Shown here one piece after another: positions 7,713 to 16,972 of a stretch of DNA of 64,000 nt (the first letter of the stretch is position 1; each line of letters starts with the position of its first letter). The stretch lies in assembly GCA_020637215.1 (NCBI GenBank), contig JACJWI010000003.1:337997-401996 (forward strand), given 5' to 3'. The position numbers and the translations under genes were made by a program. Source of the DNA: Microthrixaceae bacterium. Lineage in GTDB: Bacteria > Actinomycetota > Acidimicrobiia > Acidimicrobiales > Microtrichaceae. Under the pieces are notes generated by a model, which was given only the letters and a program-made list of their open reading frames with translations, was not told the DNA's origin and did not search any database.

Positions 7713-9029
7713 TCAGTCCGAGCCGATGACCCGCAGCACGGAGCCGACCGAGCGCACGGCGTCCAGGCCGCGCAGCTCGCCGAGGGTGGATCGCAGGTCG
7801 GCCTCCCGGGCGGTGTGGGTGATGAAGGTGAGGCGGGCGCCCGAGTCCCCGGAGTCGAGCGACTCCTGCTCCATCGAGCGGATCGACACGCCGTGGGTGC
7901 CGAACACGCCGGCGACCGCGGCGAGGACGCCGGGACGGTCCTCGACGACCAGGTTGAGGTAGAACGCGGATCGCAGCTCGTCGATGGGCCGGATGCGGGC
8001 CTTGCCGAACGAGCCGAGCGAGGCGTGGGTGCCCTTGGCCAGGTTCGCCGCCGCGTCGATGACGTCGCCGAGCACCGCGGAGGCGGTCGGGAACCCGCCG
8101 GCGCCGCGGCCGTAGAACATGAGGTCGCCGACGGCCTCGCCCTCGACGAACACGGCGTTGAAGCTGTCGCGCACCGATGCGAGCGGGTGGGCGTCGGGGA
8201 CCATCGCGGGGTGCACCCGCACCGCGACCGACCCGTCGTCGTAGCGCTCGGCGATGGCCAGCAGCTTGATCTGGTAGCCGAGGCGGCGGGCGTGGTCGAT
8301 GTCGGACGAGGTGACCCCGGAGATGCCCTCGTGGAAGACGTCGCCGGCGACGACCTTGGCGCCGAAGGCGATCGTGGCGATGATCGCGGCCTTGGCCCCG
8401 GCGTCGAAGCCCTCGACGTCCGCGGTCGGGTCCCGCTCGGCGTAGCCCAGGCTCTGCGCCTCGGCCAGGGCCTCGGCGTAGCTCCAGCCCTCCTCGGTCA
8501 TCTTGGTGAGGATGTAGTTGGTGGTGCCGTTGACGATGCCCATCACCCGGGCGACGTCCTCGCCGACGAGCGATTCGCGCAGCGGTCGGATCAGCGGGAT
8601 GCCACCGGCGACCGCGGCCTCGAAGAGGAGGTCGACGCCGGAGGACTCGGCCACCGCGTAGAGCTCGCCGCCGACGTTGGCGAGCAGCTCCTTGTTGGCG
8701 GTGACGACCGGCTTGCCGGCCTTGAGGGCGTCGACGATCAGCTCGCGGGCCGGTTCGATGCCTCCGATGACCTCGACGACCAGGTCGACGTCCGCGTCCG
8801 CAGCGACCGACTCGGCGTCGGTGGTGAGCACCTCGGCCGGCAGCTCGACGCCGCGCTCCTTGGACAGCGAACGGACCGCGACCCGGGTGACCGCCAGGCG
8901 CAGACCGGTGCGCGCCGCGATCTCGTCGCCGCGGTCGCGGACCAGTTCGACCAGCGCCGCGCCGACGTTGCCGCAGCCCAGCAGGCCGATGTTGACGGTT
9001 CTCTCGCTCACCGCGACTCTCTCGCTCAC
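7713..9029 (-). CDS. hom: Homoserine dehydrogenase
   Basis: It reduces aspartate semialdehyde to homoserine with NAD(P)H. The Rossmann motif NIGLLGCGNVGAALVEL is at the N-terminus. The catalytic domain includes VNGTTNYILTKM and AERDPTADVEGFDAGAKAAI. A C-terminal ACT domain (FYLNLVVEDRPGVLAAVAGVF) predicts feedback inhibition by threonine. The start is ambiguous because the first 12 bases (GTGAGCGAGAGA) are tandemly repeated 18 bases apart: translation may begin at GTG 9029 (438 residues) or GTG 9011 (432 residues). The gene follows lysA by 48 bases and precedes thrC by 12. Confidence 0.95.
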   Translation of the reverse strand: MSERVAVSERTVNIGLLGCGNVGAALVELVRDRGDEIAARTGLRLAVTRVAVRSLSKERGVELPAEVLTTDAESVAADADVDLVVEVIGGIEPARELIVDALKAGKPVVTANKELLANVGGELYAVAESSGVDLLFEAAVAGGIPLIRPLRESLVGEDVARVMGIVNGTTNYILTKMTEEGWSYAEALAEAQSLGYAERDPTADVEGFDAGAKAAIIATIAFGAKVVAGDVFHEGISGVTSSDIDHARRLGYQIKLLAIAERYDDGSVAVRVHPAMVPDAHPLASVRDSFNAVFVEGEAVGDLMFYGRGAGGFPTASAVLGDVIDAAANLAKGTHASLGSFGKARIRPIDELRSAFYLNLVVEDRPGVLAAVAGVFGTHGVSIRSMEQESLDSGDSGARLTFITHTAREADLRSTLGELRGLDAVRSVGSVLRVIGSD

Positions 9030-9077
9030 CGCGCCCAGGCTACCGGCGCACCGCCAGCGGCCTCATCCGACATCTGA

Positions 9078-10364
9078 TCAACCGACATCGGTGGCCAGCA
9101 GGTCCTCGACGGTCTCTCGGCGCACGACCAGCCGGTCGACGCCGCCGCTCACGAACACCACGGCGGGACGCAGCACCTTGTTGTAGTTGGAGCCCATCGA
9201 GTGGCCGTACGCGCCGGTGACCGGGGTGGCGATCACGTCGCCGACGGCCAGGTCCGCGGGCACCCGCCCCTCGCGCACCAGCAGGTCGCCCGACTCACAG
9301 TGCTTGCCGACCAGGCGGATCGGCATCTCGCGCCGCGACGTCGCGGCCCGGGGCAGGAACGTCTCGTAGCCCGACCCGTACAGGACCGGCCGGGGGTTGT
9401 CGCTCATGCCGCCGTCGACCGACACGTAGGTGCGCACGCCGGGGATGAACTTGACGGTGCCGACGGTGTAGAGGGTGACCGCGGCGGCGCCGACCACCGC
9501 GCGTCCCGGCTCGACGCCGATCTCGGCGGTGATGCCGGCGGCGCGGCACCCGTCCACCACGGCGGTGACCCACTCGGTGATCGTGGGGGCAGCCTCGCCC
9601 TCGACGTACGCGACGCCGAGGCCGCCGCCGACCACCAGCTCGGGGAGGTCCGCGTCGACGACGAAGGGGGCCACGGCGCGTAGGCCCTCGAGGAAGTTGT
9701 CGACGCTGAACACCTGTGAGCCGATGTGCATGTGCAACCCGACCAGGTCGACCGCGGCGGATGCCCGGGCCCTCGCGAGCGCGTCGTCGGCCTGGCCGGT
9801 GGGCAGCGGGAACCCGAACTTGGAGTCGAGGTTGCCGGTGCGGACGTGCTCGTGGGTGTGGACCTCGATGCCGGGGTTGATCCGCAGCAGCACCCTCGGC
9901 ACGGGCAGACCCGAGGCGACCAGGGACTCGATGCGGTCGAGCTCGTCGTCGCTGTCGACGACGATGCGCCCGACGCCGGCGGTGAGTGCCAGTCGCAGTT
10001 CGTCGAGCGACTTGTTGTTGCCGTGCAGGACGGTGCGCTCGGCGGGCACGCCGGCGGCGAGGACGACCTGCAACTCGCCGCCGGTGGCGACGTCGATGCG
10101 CATCCCCTCCTCGTGCACCAGCCGGGCGACGGCGCGGCACAGGAACGCCTTGGATGCGTAGGTGGCGCCGTCGCCGAGCACCGACACCGCCTCGCGGCAA
10201 CGGGCGCGGATGTGGGCCTCGTCGTAGACGAACAGCGGGGTGCCGTGGCGTTCGGCCAGGTCGGCCACGTCGCAGCCGCCGATCGACAGCCGGCCGTGGT
10301 CGTCGACCGTGGCGGTGTCGGGCAGCAGGTGGAACGGCAGCGGCGAGTTGGTCGGCGCGCTCAC
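9078..10364 (-). CDS. lysA: Diaminopimelate decarboxylase
   Basis: This PLP enzyme makes L-lysine from meso-diaminopimelate. Visible motifs are ATYASKAFLCRAVARLV (PLP lysine, near residue 70), the LHMHIGSQVF segment, and CESGDLL near the C-terminal part, whose Cys and Asp belong to the active site of the neighbouring subunit. The GTG at 10364 overlaps the argS stop codon (GTGA), giving 428 residues; an upstream in-frame start would lie inside argS. The argS-lysA pairing is a known actinobacterial arrangement. Confidence 0.95.
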   Translation of the reverse strand: MSAPTNSPLPFHLLPDTATVDDHGRLSIGGCDVADLAERHGTPLFVYDEAHIRARCREAVSVLGDGATYASKAFLCRAVARLVHEEGMRIDVATGGELQVVLAAGVPAERTVLHGNNKSLDELRLALTAGVGRIVVDSDDELDRIESLVASGLPVPRVLLRINPGIEVHTHEHVRTGNLDSKFGFPLPTGQADDALARARASAAVDLVGLHMHIGSQVFSVDNFLEGLRAVAPFVVDADLPELVVGGGLGVAYVEGEAAPTITEWVTAVVDGCRAAGITAEIGVEPGRAVVGAAAVTLYTVGTVKFIPGVRTYVSVDGGMSDNPRPVLYGSGYETFLPRAATSRREMPIRLVGKHCESGDLLVREGRVPADLAVGDVIATPVTGAYGHSMGSNYNKVLRPAVVFVSGGVDRLVVRRETVEDLLATDVG

Positions 10365-11959
10365 ATGCGCTCCGGGGCCGACACGCCGAGGAGGCCCAGA
10401 CCGACGCGCAGCCCCACCCCTGCCGCCTCGGCCAGCCACCAGCGGGCCTGGCGCAGCTCGTCGGGCGTGTCGGGGTGAAGGATCGGGCAGTCGTGGTAGA
10501 AGCCGTGCACCGCGGAGGCCAGCTCGCGCACCCAGGTGGTGACCTTGTGCGGCGCCCGCTCGCGGGCCGCGAGCAGCACCACCTCGCCGAGCACGTCGAG
10601 CTGTCGCAGCACCTCCAGCTCGCGCTCGGCGGTGAGTAGCGACAGGTCGACCTCGGCCAGGGGGCGGCGTTCGATGCCCCGCTCGGCGGCCACCCGGGCG
10701 ATCGACGCGATCCGGGCGTTGGCCATCTGCACGTAGAAGACCGGGTTCTCGTTGGACTGCTGGACGATCAGGTCCAGGTCGACGGTCTGGGGCGAGTCGA
10801 CCGACTGCAGCAGGTAGGTGAGGCGCACGGCATCGGCGCCGACCTCGTCGATGAGGTCCTCGAGGGTGATGAGGTCGCCGGCCCGCTTGGAGATCTTGAC
10901 TTCCTCGCCGTCACGCTCCAGGCGGACGAGCTGGGTGATGACGACCTCGAGGTCGGCCGGGTCGTGGCCGAGGGCCTGGATGGCGGCGCGCATGCGCGGC
11001 ACGTAGCCGTGGTGGTCCGCGCCCCACACGTTGATGACCAGGTCGAAGTCGCGACCGAACTTGTCGCGGTGATACGCGATGTCGGGCAGCAGGTAGGTGT
11101 ACTCGCCGTCGCTCTTGACGAGCACCCGGTCCTTGTCGTCGCCGAACACGGTGGAGCGCAACCAGACCGCCCCCTCGCGCTCCTCGACCATGTCGCGCTC
11201 GCGCAGGTCGTCGAGCGTGTCGGCGATGGCACCGGACGCGAGCAGTGAACGCTCCGAGAACCAGGTGTCGAACTCGACGCCGAGGCTGGCGAGCACCCGC
11301 CGCTGGTCCGCGATCGCGTGGGCCTCGCCCCACTCGAGCGGATCCGCGCCGTCGGGCATCTCGGCGGCCCAGTCGACGATGTACTGGCCGCGGTAGCCGT
11401 CCTCGGGCGGCTCCTGGCCGGCCTTGCGGGCGGCGAGCGACGCGGCGAATGTCTGCATCTGCACGCCGCGGTCGTTGACGTAGAACTCGTCGGAGACGTC
11501 GTGGCCGACGAAGCGCAGCAGCCGGGCCAGGCTGTCGCCGTAGACCGCGCCGCGGGCGTGACCGGCATGCACCGGGCCGGTCGGGTTGGCCGACACGTAC
11601 TCGACCATGACCCGGGTGCCGGCGCCGACGTCGCTGCGGCCGTAGTCGGCGCCGGCGGCGACGACGGTGCCGATCAGCTCGTGCAGCCACGCCGGGTCCA
11701 GGCGGAAGTTGACGAAGCCGGGCCCGGCGACCTCGACGGCGGTGACGTGGCGGGGCGGGTCCGCGGTGAGCGCGTCGGCGAGCTGCTGGGCGAGCTCGCG
11801 GGGGTTGCGCCCGGCGGCCTTGGCGGTGGCCATGGCGACGTTGGTGGAGAACTCGCCGTGCTCGCGCCGCGCCGGTCGTTCGAGGTGGATCTCGGCGGGG
11901 GCGTCGACGCCGAGGGCGCCGAGGGTGTCCCGGAGGGCGGCGGTCAGCACGTCTCGCAT
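10361..11959 (-). CDS. argS: Arginyl-tRNA synthetase
   Basis: It charges tRNA-Arg. This is a class I synthetase of 532 residues from the ATG at 11959 (MRDVLTAALRDTLG). The HIGH-like motif is VSANPTGPVHAGHARG near residue 130 and the KMSKS-like motif is VKISKRAGDLITLEDL near residue 355. The C-terminal DALR anticodon-binding region (NPVFYVQMANARIASIAR) is present. It heads the minus-strand cluster, is overlapped by lysA, and diverges from a tRNA-Arg gene 156 bases away. There is no clear Shine-Dalgarno sequence. Confidence 0.97.
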   Translation of the reverse strand: MRDVLTAALRDTLGALGVDAPAEIHLERPARREHGEFSTNVAMATAKAAGRNPRELAQQLADALTADPPRHVTAVEVAGPGFVNFRLDPAWLHELIGTVVAAGADYGRSDVGAGTRVMVEYVSANPTGPVHAGHARGAVYGDSLARLLRFVGHDVSDEFYVNDRGVQMQTFAASLAARKAGQEPPEDGYRGQYIVDWAAEMPDGADPLEWGEAHAIADQRRVLASLGVEFDTWFSERSLLASGAIADTLDDLRERDMVEEREGAVWLRSTVFGDDKDRVLVKSDGEYTYLLPDIAYHRDKFGRDFDLVINVWGADHHGYVPRMRAAIQALGHDPADLEVVITQLVRLERDGEEVKISKRAGDLITLEDLIDEVGADAVRLTYLLQSVDSPQTVDLDLIVQQSNENPVFYVQMANARIASIARVAAERGIERRPLAEVDLSLLTAERELEVLRQLDVLGEVVLLAARERAPHKVTTWVRELASAVHGFYHDCPILHPDTPDELRQARWWLAEAAGVGLRVGLGLLGVSAPERM

Positions 11960-12115
11960 GAGTCGGCGATCGTACCGCCGGGCCCGAGGGACCCACGAAG
12001 CCGGTTCGGCGCTTCCGGGGCATCGACTGTCCGCTGCGCGGCCGGGGCGCGGTGCGGGAGCCACCGGAGCGGTGCGCTAGGGTCGCAGACCGCATCCCCC
12101 GTCCTCGGGGGTCCC

Positions 12116-12190
12116 GCCCTCGTAGCTCAGGGGATAGAGCATCGGCCTCCGGAGCCGTGTGCGCAGGTTCGAATCCTGCCGAGGGCACCA
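12116..12190 (+). tRNA. tRNA-Arg (anticodon CCG)
   Basis: The acceptor stem is GCCCTCG at 12116-12122 paired with CGAGGGC at 12180-12186, followed by A and an encoded CCA. The D arm holds GCTCAGGGGATAGAGC. The anticodon loop CTCCGGA gives CCG, reading the CGG codon that is common in this genome. The T arm is CAGGTTCGAATCCTG. A hairpin (CCCCCG-TCCT-CGGGGG, 12096-12111) lies immediately 5' of the gene. Confidence 0.95.
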
Positions 12191-12227
12191 GCGAACCCGC
12201 ACCCAGCGCCGCGGCGGTCGGCCCCGA

Positions 12228-12243
12228 GGGCGGATCGCCGCCC
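12228..12243 (+). terminator. Possible terminator hairpin after tRNA-Arg
   Basis: GGGCGG and CCGCCC flank an ATCG loop 38 bases downstream of the tRNA. There is no T tract, so this is a weak call based on position and stem only. Confidence 0.3.
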
Positions 12244-12337
12244 GATCACGCTCCCGGGCTCGGCAGCGGGTAGATGACGTTGCCGGAGGTGAAACCAGGA
12301 TCTGGGGGTTGGCGTCGGCCGTCCACCGCGTTGGAGG

Positions 12338-14071
12338 TCACCCGCCGGCGAGCATCTGCTCGGCGCGGTAGGAGGCCAGGTCGTTCAGATCGAGACGGGC
12401 CCCCTCGGGCATCTCGGACTCGAAGTCCCTCAGGTGCTGTTGGAGCGGGGCCACCTCCTCCGGAGTCGTCGCCCAGAACTGGAAGGTCTCGCCGAACGCG
12501 GTCACGGGATCCCGGTCCAGGTGCCACTCGCCGACGAGGATCCACTCGTCGGGCGTGTCGGTGAACAGCGTCAGGGGATCGACCGCAACCACCCGGAATC
12601 CCCGGTCATGAGCCAGTTGGGCCCACTTGGCAGGTGGGACCTCCTGGTGGTTCTCACGACGCATTTGCAGGACGTCGAAGTCCCCGAGGCCCAGGACGTC
12701 GGTCAACGGGCCGTCGTGGAACAAGCTGATGTAGCCGAGCTCGCCCGTGGCGATCGGCTCGCCGTGGTAGTAGCGCTCCAGGAACCGTGCAGCCTGGTAC
12801 CGCTGTTGATAGGTGTCCTCCACCCCGACCGGCACCTTGCGCGTCAGCCCGATCTTGGTGCCGCAGAGCAGCACCAGGGCGAGCACCAGCAGGGCCGGAC
12901 GCAACGACACCCGTCCGCGGGACGCCAACCGGTCGCCGACACCGATCTCCGTGCCGGTGCCGAGCAGCACCACGACCCCGAACCCGACGAGGTACGCCTG
13001 GTAGCGATCGAACCATCCGACGCCGGCGAAGCTCATGTGCAGCGAGGTTGCGACCAGGAAGGCCACGGCCAACCGAACGGACGCCCACCGGCCCCAACCG
13101 ACGATCGCGATCCCGGCCGCCAGGATCACCAGTCCGATGACCACGGGGTCGGTGGTGAGCCGCTCGAGGATCGCCGACGGCATCGCGCTGCGGTCGCTGG
13201 ATCCACTGACGACCTGAGCCTTCGCGAGGACCGAGTTCGGAAGCCACCCCTGGCCCATCGCCCGGTTGAACAGCGCGAACGCGGCGGTCGGGACGGCGGC
13301 CGCGGCCACGATCACGACGGATCGCTGCACCCGTCGGGTGACCGGGAGCGCCGAGGGGACCACCACAGTGGCGATGGCAAGGCCGAGAGCCACGAACGAG
13401 GATTCGAACCGGACCAGAGCGGCGACCGCCAGGAGGACGATGAGCGTCCAACCGGGCCACGCGGACGAACGGCTCGCCGCTCGCCCGAAGGCGATGACGA
13501 TGGCGACGACCAGGGCCAGGTGGGCGACGTGCTCCATCCCCAGGAGGGTGAGTCCCGGGAGGAACAGCACGAACACGCACAGGAACGCCACGGCGATCCC
13601 GTCGAGCGGGCGATCGCGTCGAGGACGGAGGACGTCCTGGTACCGCGCCAGTAGGACGATCACAGCGATCGAGAACCCGACGTTGAAGATGATCGGGGCG
13701 ACCTTCGCCGCAACCGGCGACACCAGGTGCACGGCGCTCAACGCGAGCGTCCACAGCGGGGCGGAGGACGCCGACTGGAACTGGCCGGGAACGACGCCCC
13801 ACGTGCCCGTCTCGGCCAGCGTCCGCGCCATCGACAGATGGATCGCCGGGTCGTCGATGAGATATACGAACGTGCCGCCGGTCACCATCAGCGAGAAGGC
13901 GAGGAGCGAGCCCGTGACCAGGAGGTACGCGCCCGTGCCCCAGGCGGCGAACGGCACCCAGGAGCGCGAATCAACCGACGGTTCGCGATCCTCAAGCGGC
14001 TGTTCCTCAACTTCGGGCGACCGATCTTCGACCTGCGCTGCCGAGGTGGTCATGGGACGGCTTCGGGGCAC
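12338..14071 (-). CDS. Multi-spanning membrane protein, GT-C glycosyltransferase-like
   Basis: This 577-residue protein has about ten hydrophobic segments between residues 40 and 400 and a hydrophilic C-terminal domain of about 180 residues. An early extracytoplasmic loop reads IDDPAIHLSMARTLAETGTWGVVPG, which resembles the acidic first loop of GT-C enzymes using polyprenyl-phosphate sugars, such as mycobacterial mannosyl- and arabinosyltransferases. The C-terminal part (GELGYISLFHDGPLTDVLGLGD) is seen in actinobacterial relatives. The GTG start at 14071 has a strong GGAGG six bases upstream; an ATG lies at 14053. It stands alone, so its sugar and acceptor cannot be named. Confidence 0.6.
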   Translation of the reverse strand: MPRSRPMTTSAAQVEDRSPEVEEQPLEDREPSVDSRSWVPFAAWGTGAYLLVTGSLLAFSLMVTGGTFVYLIDDPAIHLSMARTLAETGTWGVVPGQFQSASSAPLWTLALSAVHLVSPVAAKVAPIIFNVGFSIAVIVLLARYQDVLRPRRDRPLDGIAVAFLCVFVLFLPGLTLLGMEHVAHLALVVAIVIAFGRAASRSSAWPGWTLIVLLAVAALVRFESSFVALGLAIATVVVPSALPVTRRVQRSVVIVAAAAVPTAAFALFNRAMGQGWLPNSVLAKAQVVSGSSDRSAMPSAILERLTTDPVVIGLVILAAGIAIVGWGRWASVRLAVAFLVATSLHMSFAGVGWFDRYQAYLVGFGVVVLLGTGTEIGVGDRLASRGRVSLRPALLVLALVLLCGTKIGLTRKVPVGVEDTYQQRYQAARFLERYYHGEPIATGELGYISLFHDGPLTDVLGLGDFDVLQMRRENHQEVPPAKWAQLAHDRGFRVVAVDPLTLFTDTPDEWILVGEWHLDRDPVTAFGETFQFWATTPEEVAPLQQHLRDFESEMPEGARLDLNDLASYRAEQMLAGG

Positions 14072-14217
14072 GATCCCCCTCCCGAGAATCCAGAATCCAT
14101 CCAGGTCGCCCCTCTCCGGCTTCGACCGTGCTCCGACGTGGCAGCGTCCTTCTGGCCACCGGCCCGAGCGAACCGATGGCGTCGAATCCTACGAGATCCC
14201 GGACCGACCCACGGTGA

Positions 14218-15099
14218 TCACGTCGACGTGGAACGGCGCGCCCCGGTGCGGGACCATGCCGTCGCCAGCACCCAGACGACGAACGCGATCGCCACGATCG
14301 GGAAGCTGGGCGGCAGGTTGAACACCGCCGAGAGCACCAACCCGCCCCACACGCTCACCAGCGCCACCGCCGAGCTCACCCCGGCTGCCGCGGCCGGACG
14401 GGCGGTCACCGCCAGCGCGGCCGCGGCGGGCGTGACGACCAGGGCGAACAGCAGCAGGGTGCCCACCACCTGCACCGCCATCGTCGTCACCAACGCCAGC
14501 AGCACCATGAGCACCAGGCCGAGCGCCCCGGTCGCCACGCCCTTGGCCGCGGCGACGTCGGGGGCGATCGAGGCGAACAGCAACGGTCGGGCGATCACGG
14601 CCAGCACCACCAGCACCACCGCCGCCATGATCGAGAACGTCCAGAGCTGGCTGGTCGTCACGGCGAGCAGGTTGCCGAACAGCACGTCGGTCACCGCGGC
14701 GGCACCCTCGCTGGCCATCGACGCGAACAGGATCCCCAGCGCGGTCGACAGCGCCAGGATCGTCCCCGTCGCCGTCTCACGGTCGACCGTGCGACGACCC
14801 AGCAGGCCGATCGCCAGCCCGCCAGCGGTGCAGAACACAGCGAGACCTGCGGTGACCGGGGCGCCCAACAGGACCGCGGCGGTGGCGCCGGGGAAGCCGA
14901 TGTGGGCCAGGGCGTGGGCTGCGAACGAGTCACGTCGCACCACGACGAAGTAGCCGATCGGTCCGGCGACCAACGCGACCAGCGTCCCGGCGATCAGGGC
15001 GTGGCGCATGAACGACGACCCCATCACCGTCGTCCACTCCGGCTGGTAGCCGATGTCGGCCAGCACCGACGCAGCCGAGGCCAGCACCCGTCCCGCCAC
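14218..15099 (-). CDS. Metal-ion ABC transporter permease (ABC-3 family)
   Basis: This is the membrane subunit of a zinc/manganese importer, 293 residues with about eight or nine hydrophobic segments. The family motif region AHALAHIGFPGATAAVLLG is at residues 62-80. The GTG start at 15099 lies one base after the ATPase stop codon, so the three genes (binding protein, ATPase, permease) form one tightly packed operon in that order. The C-terminus ends in a short basic tail on the cytoplasmic side. Confidence 0.9.
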   Translation of the reverse strand: MAGRVLASAASVLADIGYQPEWTTVMGSSFMRHALIAGTLVALVAGPIGYFVVVRRDSFAAHALAHIGFPGATAAVLLGAPVTAGLAVFCTAGGLAIGLLGRRTVDRETATGTILALSTALGILFASMASEGAAAVTDVLFGNLLAVTTSQLWTFSIMAAVVLVVLAVIARPLLFASIAPDVAAAKGVATGALGLVLMVLLALVTTMAVQVVGTLLLFALVVTPAAAALAVTARPAAAAGVSSAVALVSVWGGLVLSAVFNLPPSFPIVAIAFVVWVLATAWSRTGARRSTST

Positions 15100-15100
15100 G

Positions 15101-15973
15101 TCACACGCTCCGGGTGAACAGGTCGCCCTGCGGGGTTCGAACCACGGCCACCGACGTGCCGTACAGGTGGCTGAGCAGGTGCTCGTCGACCACGTCGCCG
15201 ATGTCGGCGTGGTGGGGGTGGCCGTCGAGCAGGTACACCGCCCCGGTCAGCACCGGCAGCAGCGGGTTGATGTCGTGGGTGACGATGAGGGTGGTCGTGA
15301 CCCGGCCGTCGGCCCGCGGACGGTGTGCCACCCGTTCGATCAGCTCGACGGTCTCGCGCTGGTGGCGCAGGTCGAGGTTGGCCAGCGGTTCGTCGAGCAG
15401 CAGCAGCTCGGGGTCGTCGACCAGCGCCTGGGCCAGCGACACCCTCCGACGCTGACCGCCGGACACCTCCGAGAGGCGACGGTCGGCGAACGCGCTCGAC
15501 GCGGTCTCGGCCAGCGCGGCGTCGACCCGTTCCGCCATCTCCCGGCGCGCCGCTCCGAAGGGGCCCAGGCCGACGCGGTGCCCGCCGGCGCCGAGGGCGA
15601 CCAGGTCCCGGCAGCGGATCGACTCGGGTTGGGCGGCGGTGTCGTCCTGGGGGACGTAGCCGATGCGGCGGTTTCCCCGACGGGCCGGTTCGCCGAACAC
15701 CTCGACGCGTCCCGCGCTCGGTTCGAGCAGGCCGAGCAGCAGTCGCAGCAGGGTCGACTTGCCCGACCCGTTGGGACCGATGACGCCAACGACCGACCCC
15801 GCGGCGATGTCGAAGCTGCCCCGGGACCACACCAGGTGGTCGCCGCGGTGGACCTCGACGTCGCGCAGCGAGACGACCGGATCGCTCGACGGTCCCCCGG
15901 TCGGCGTCGGTCCCCCGGTCGGCGTCGGTCCCCCGGTCGGGGTCGTTCCCTCGGGGGCGGGAGCCGCGCTCAC
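15101..15973 (-). CDS. Metal-ion ABC transporter ATP-binding protein
   Basis: It powers the adjacent permease. The Walker A motif is GPNGSGKST, the signature LSEVSGGQRRR, Walker B LLLLDEP, and the switch histidine is in LIVTHDIN. Length is 290 residues. The N-terminus carries three tandem PTGGPTPTGG-type units encoded by an 18-bp DNA repeat (about 15891-15955), which is unusual for this family and probably a flexible tail. The GTG start overlaps the TGA of the binding-protein gene. Confidence 0.93.
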   Translation of the reverse strand: MSAAPAPEGTTPTGGPTPTGGPTPTGGPSSDPVVSLRDVEVHRGDHLVWSRGSFDIAAGSVVGVIGPNGSGKSTLLRLLLGLLEPSAGRVEVFGEPARRGNRRIGYVPQDDTAAQPESIRCRDLVALGAGGHRVGLGPFGAARREMAERVDAALAETASSAFADRRLSEVSGGQRRRVSLAQALVDDPELLLLDEPLANLDLRHQRETVELIERVAHRPRADGRVTTTLIVTHDINPLLPVLTGAVYLLDGHPHHADIGDVVDEHLLSHLYGTSVAVVRTPQGDLFTRSV

Positions 15974-16929
15974 AGGCCGAGCGCGGCGGCCAGCGCGTCG
16001 AGCTGCGCGACCTGCCAGGCGACGAACGACGTGGCCGACGCCGGGGCGGTCTCGGTCACCTCGACCACCGGGACGCTGCTCCCCGTCGCCCGTGTCGCCA
16101 ACTGTCGAGCCATCGCCGAGTCGGTCTGGGAGTTGTCGATCAACACCGCGGCCTTCCCACCGCTCAGCACGGCGTCGAACGCGGCGACGTCGCCGGGAGA
16201 CGGCTCGGCCCCGTTGGACACCGACTTCGAGAAGCCCGACGGGGTGACGTCGAGGAGGCCGAGCGCGGCGGCCATCGGGTCGAACACCGGCTCGGTGGCG
16301 GCGTAGGGCCGCCCGGCGGCGCCGGTCCGGACCCGTTCGATCGCGGCGTCGTAGGGGGCGAGCGACTGCTCCCAGGTCTGGAAGCGCGATGTGTAGTACT
16401 CCTCGGCCTCGGTCGGCGACGCCTCCTGCAGCGCCTGGGTGATCGCCACCGCCGCCTCTCGGACGATCGTCGGGTCGTACCAGGCGTGGGGGTTGGCGCC
16501 GGTCTCCTGGCCGGTCACCTCACCGGCGACGACCACTGCGGGCTTCGAGGACGCGGCGGCCAGGGCGTCGTCGGCCCAGGCGTCGTAGCCCAGCCCGTTG
16601 GTGATCACCACGTCCGCGTCCTCGATGGCGGCGCGGTCGGCCGGGGTCGGCTCGACGTCGTGGGGGTCGCCCCGGGACCCGTCGACGATGGTGGTGACGT
16701 GCGCGCAGTCGCCGGCGAGCTCCTCGGCGATCGACCCCCAGGGACCGATCGTGGCCACGACCGACACCGGGGCGACCGGGCAGTCCCCCTCGGGAGATCC
16801 GCTCGCGGAGTCGTCACCGCTGCACGACCCGAGCCCCACCGCGATGAGAGCCACCGCCAGGATCGCCGCCAGGACCGTGCCCGCTCGCGGAGCGGGGCGC
16901 GGGGAGCGACGGGCGGCGGGGTCGACCAT
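15970..16929 (-). CDS. Metal-ion ABC transporter substrate-binding lipoprotein
   Basis: This cluster A-I binding protein captures Zn or Mn outside the membrane. A signal sequence ends in the lipobox LGSC with Cys36. Likely ligand regions are GDPHDVEPTPAD (His), ANPHAWYDP (His), ATEPVFDPMA (Glu) and LIDNSQTD (Asp). A Glu at the third position is more like Mn-binding PsaA/MntC than ZnuA, which has His there; this is inference without a structure. No His-rich loop is present. The ATG start lies six bases after a TAGATT box, suggesting a leaderless mRNA. Confidence 0.88.
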   Translation of the reverse strand: MVDPAARRSPRPAPRAGTVLAAILAVALIAVGLGSCSGDDSASGSPEGDCPVAPVSVVATIGPWGSIAEELAGDCAHVTTIVDGSRGDPHDVEPTPADRAAIEDADVVITNGLGYDAWADDALAAASSKPAVVVAGEVTGQETGANPHAWYDPTIVREAAVAITQALQEASPTEAEEYYTSRFQTWEQSLAPYDAAIERVRTGAAGRPYAATEPVFDPMAAALGLLDVTPSGFSKSVSNGAEPSPGDVAAFDAVLSGGKAAVLIDNSQTDSAMARQLATRATGSSVPVVEVTETAPASATSFVAWQVAQLDALAAALGL

Positions 16930-16935
16930 CCGCCC

Positions 16936-16968
16936 AATCTACGCCGAAATGAGTTTGGTTCCCATTTC
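16936..16968 (-). promoter_or_regulatory. Promoter and candidate metalloregulator operator of the metal importer
   Basis: The 43-base gap upstream of the binding-protein gene holds TAGATT (16941-16936 on the minus strand), six bases before the ATG. Next to it is an inverted repeat GAAATG-N11-CATTTC at 16946-16968. The repeat covers the spacer and -35 region, where a Zur- or MntR-like repressor would act. The sequence is not a clear match to a Zur or IdeR consensus I know. Confidence 0.4.
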
Positions 16969-16972
16969 TGGG

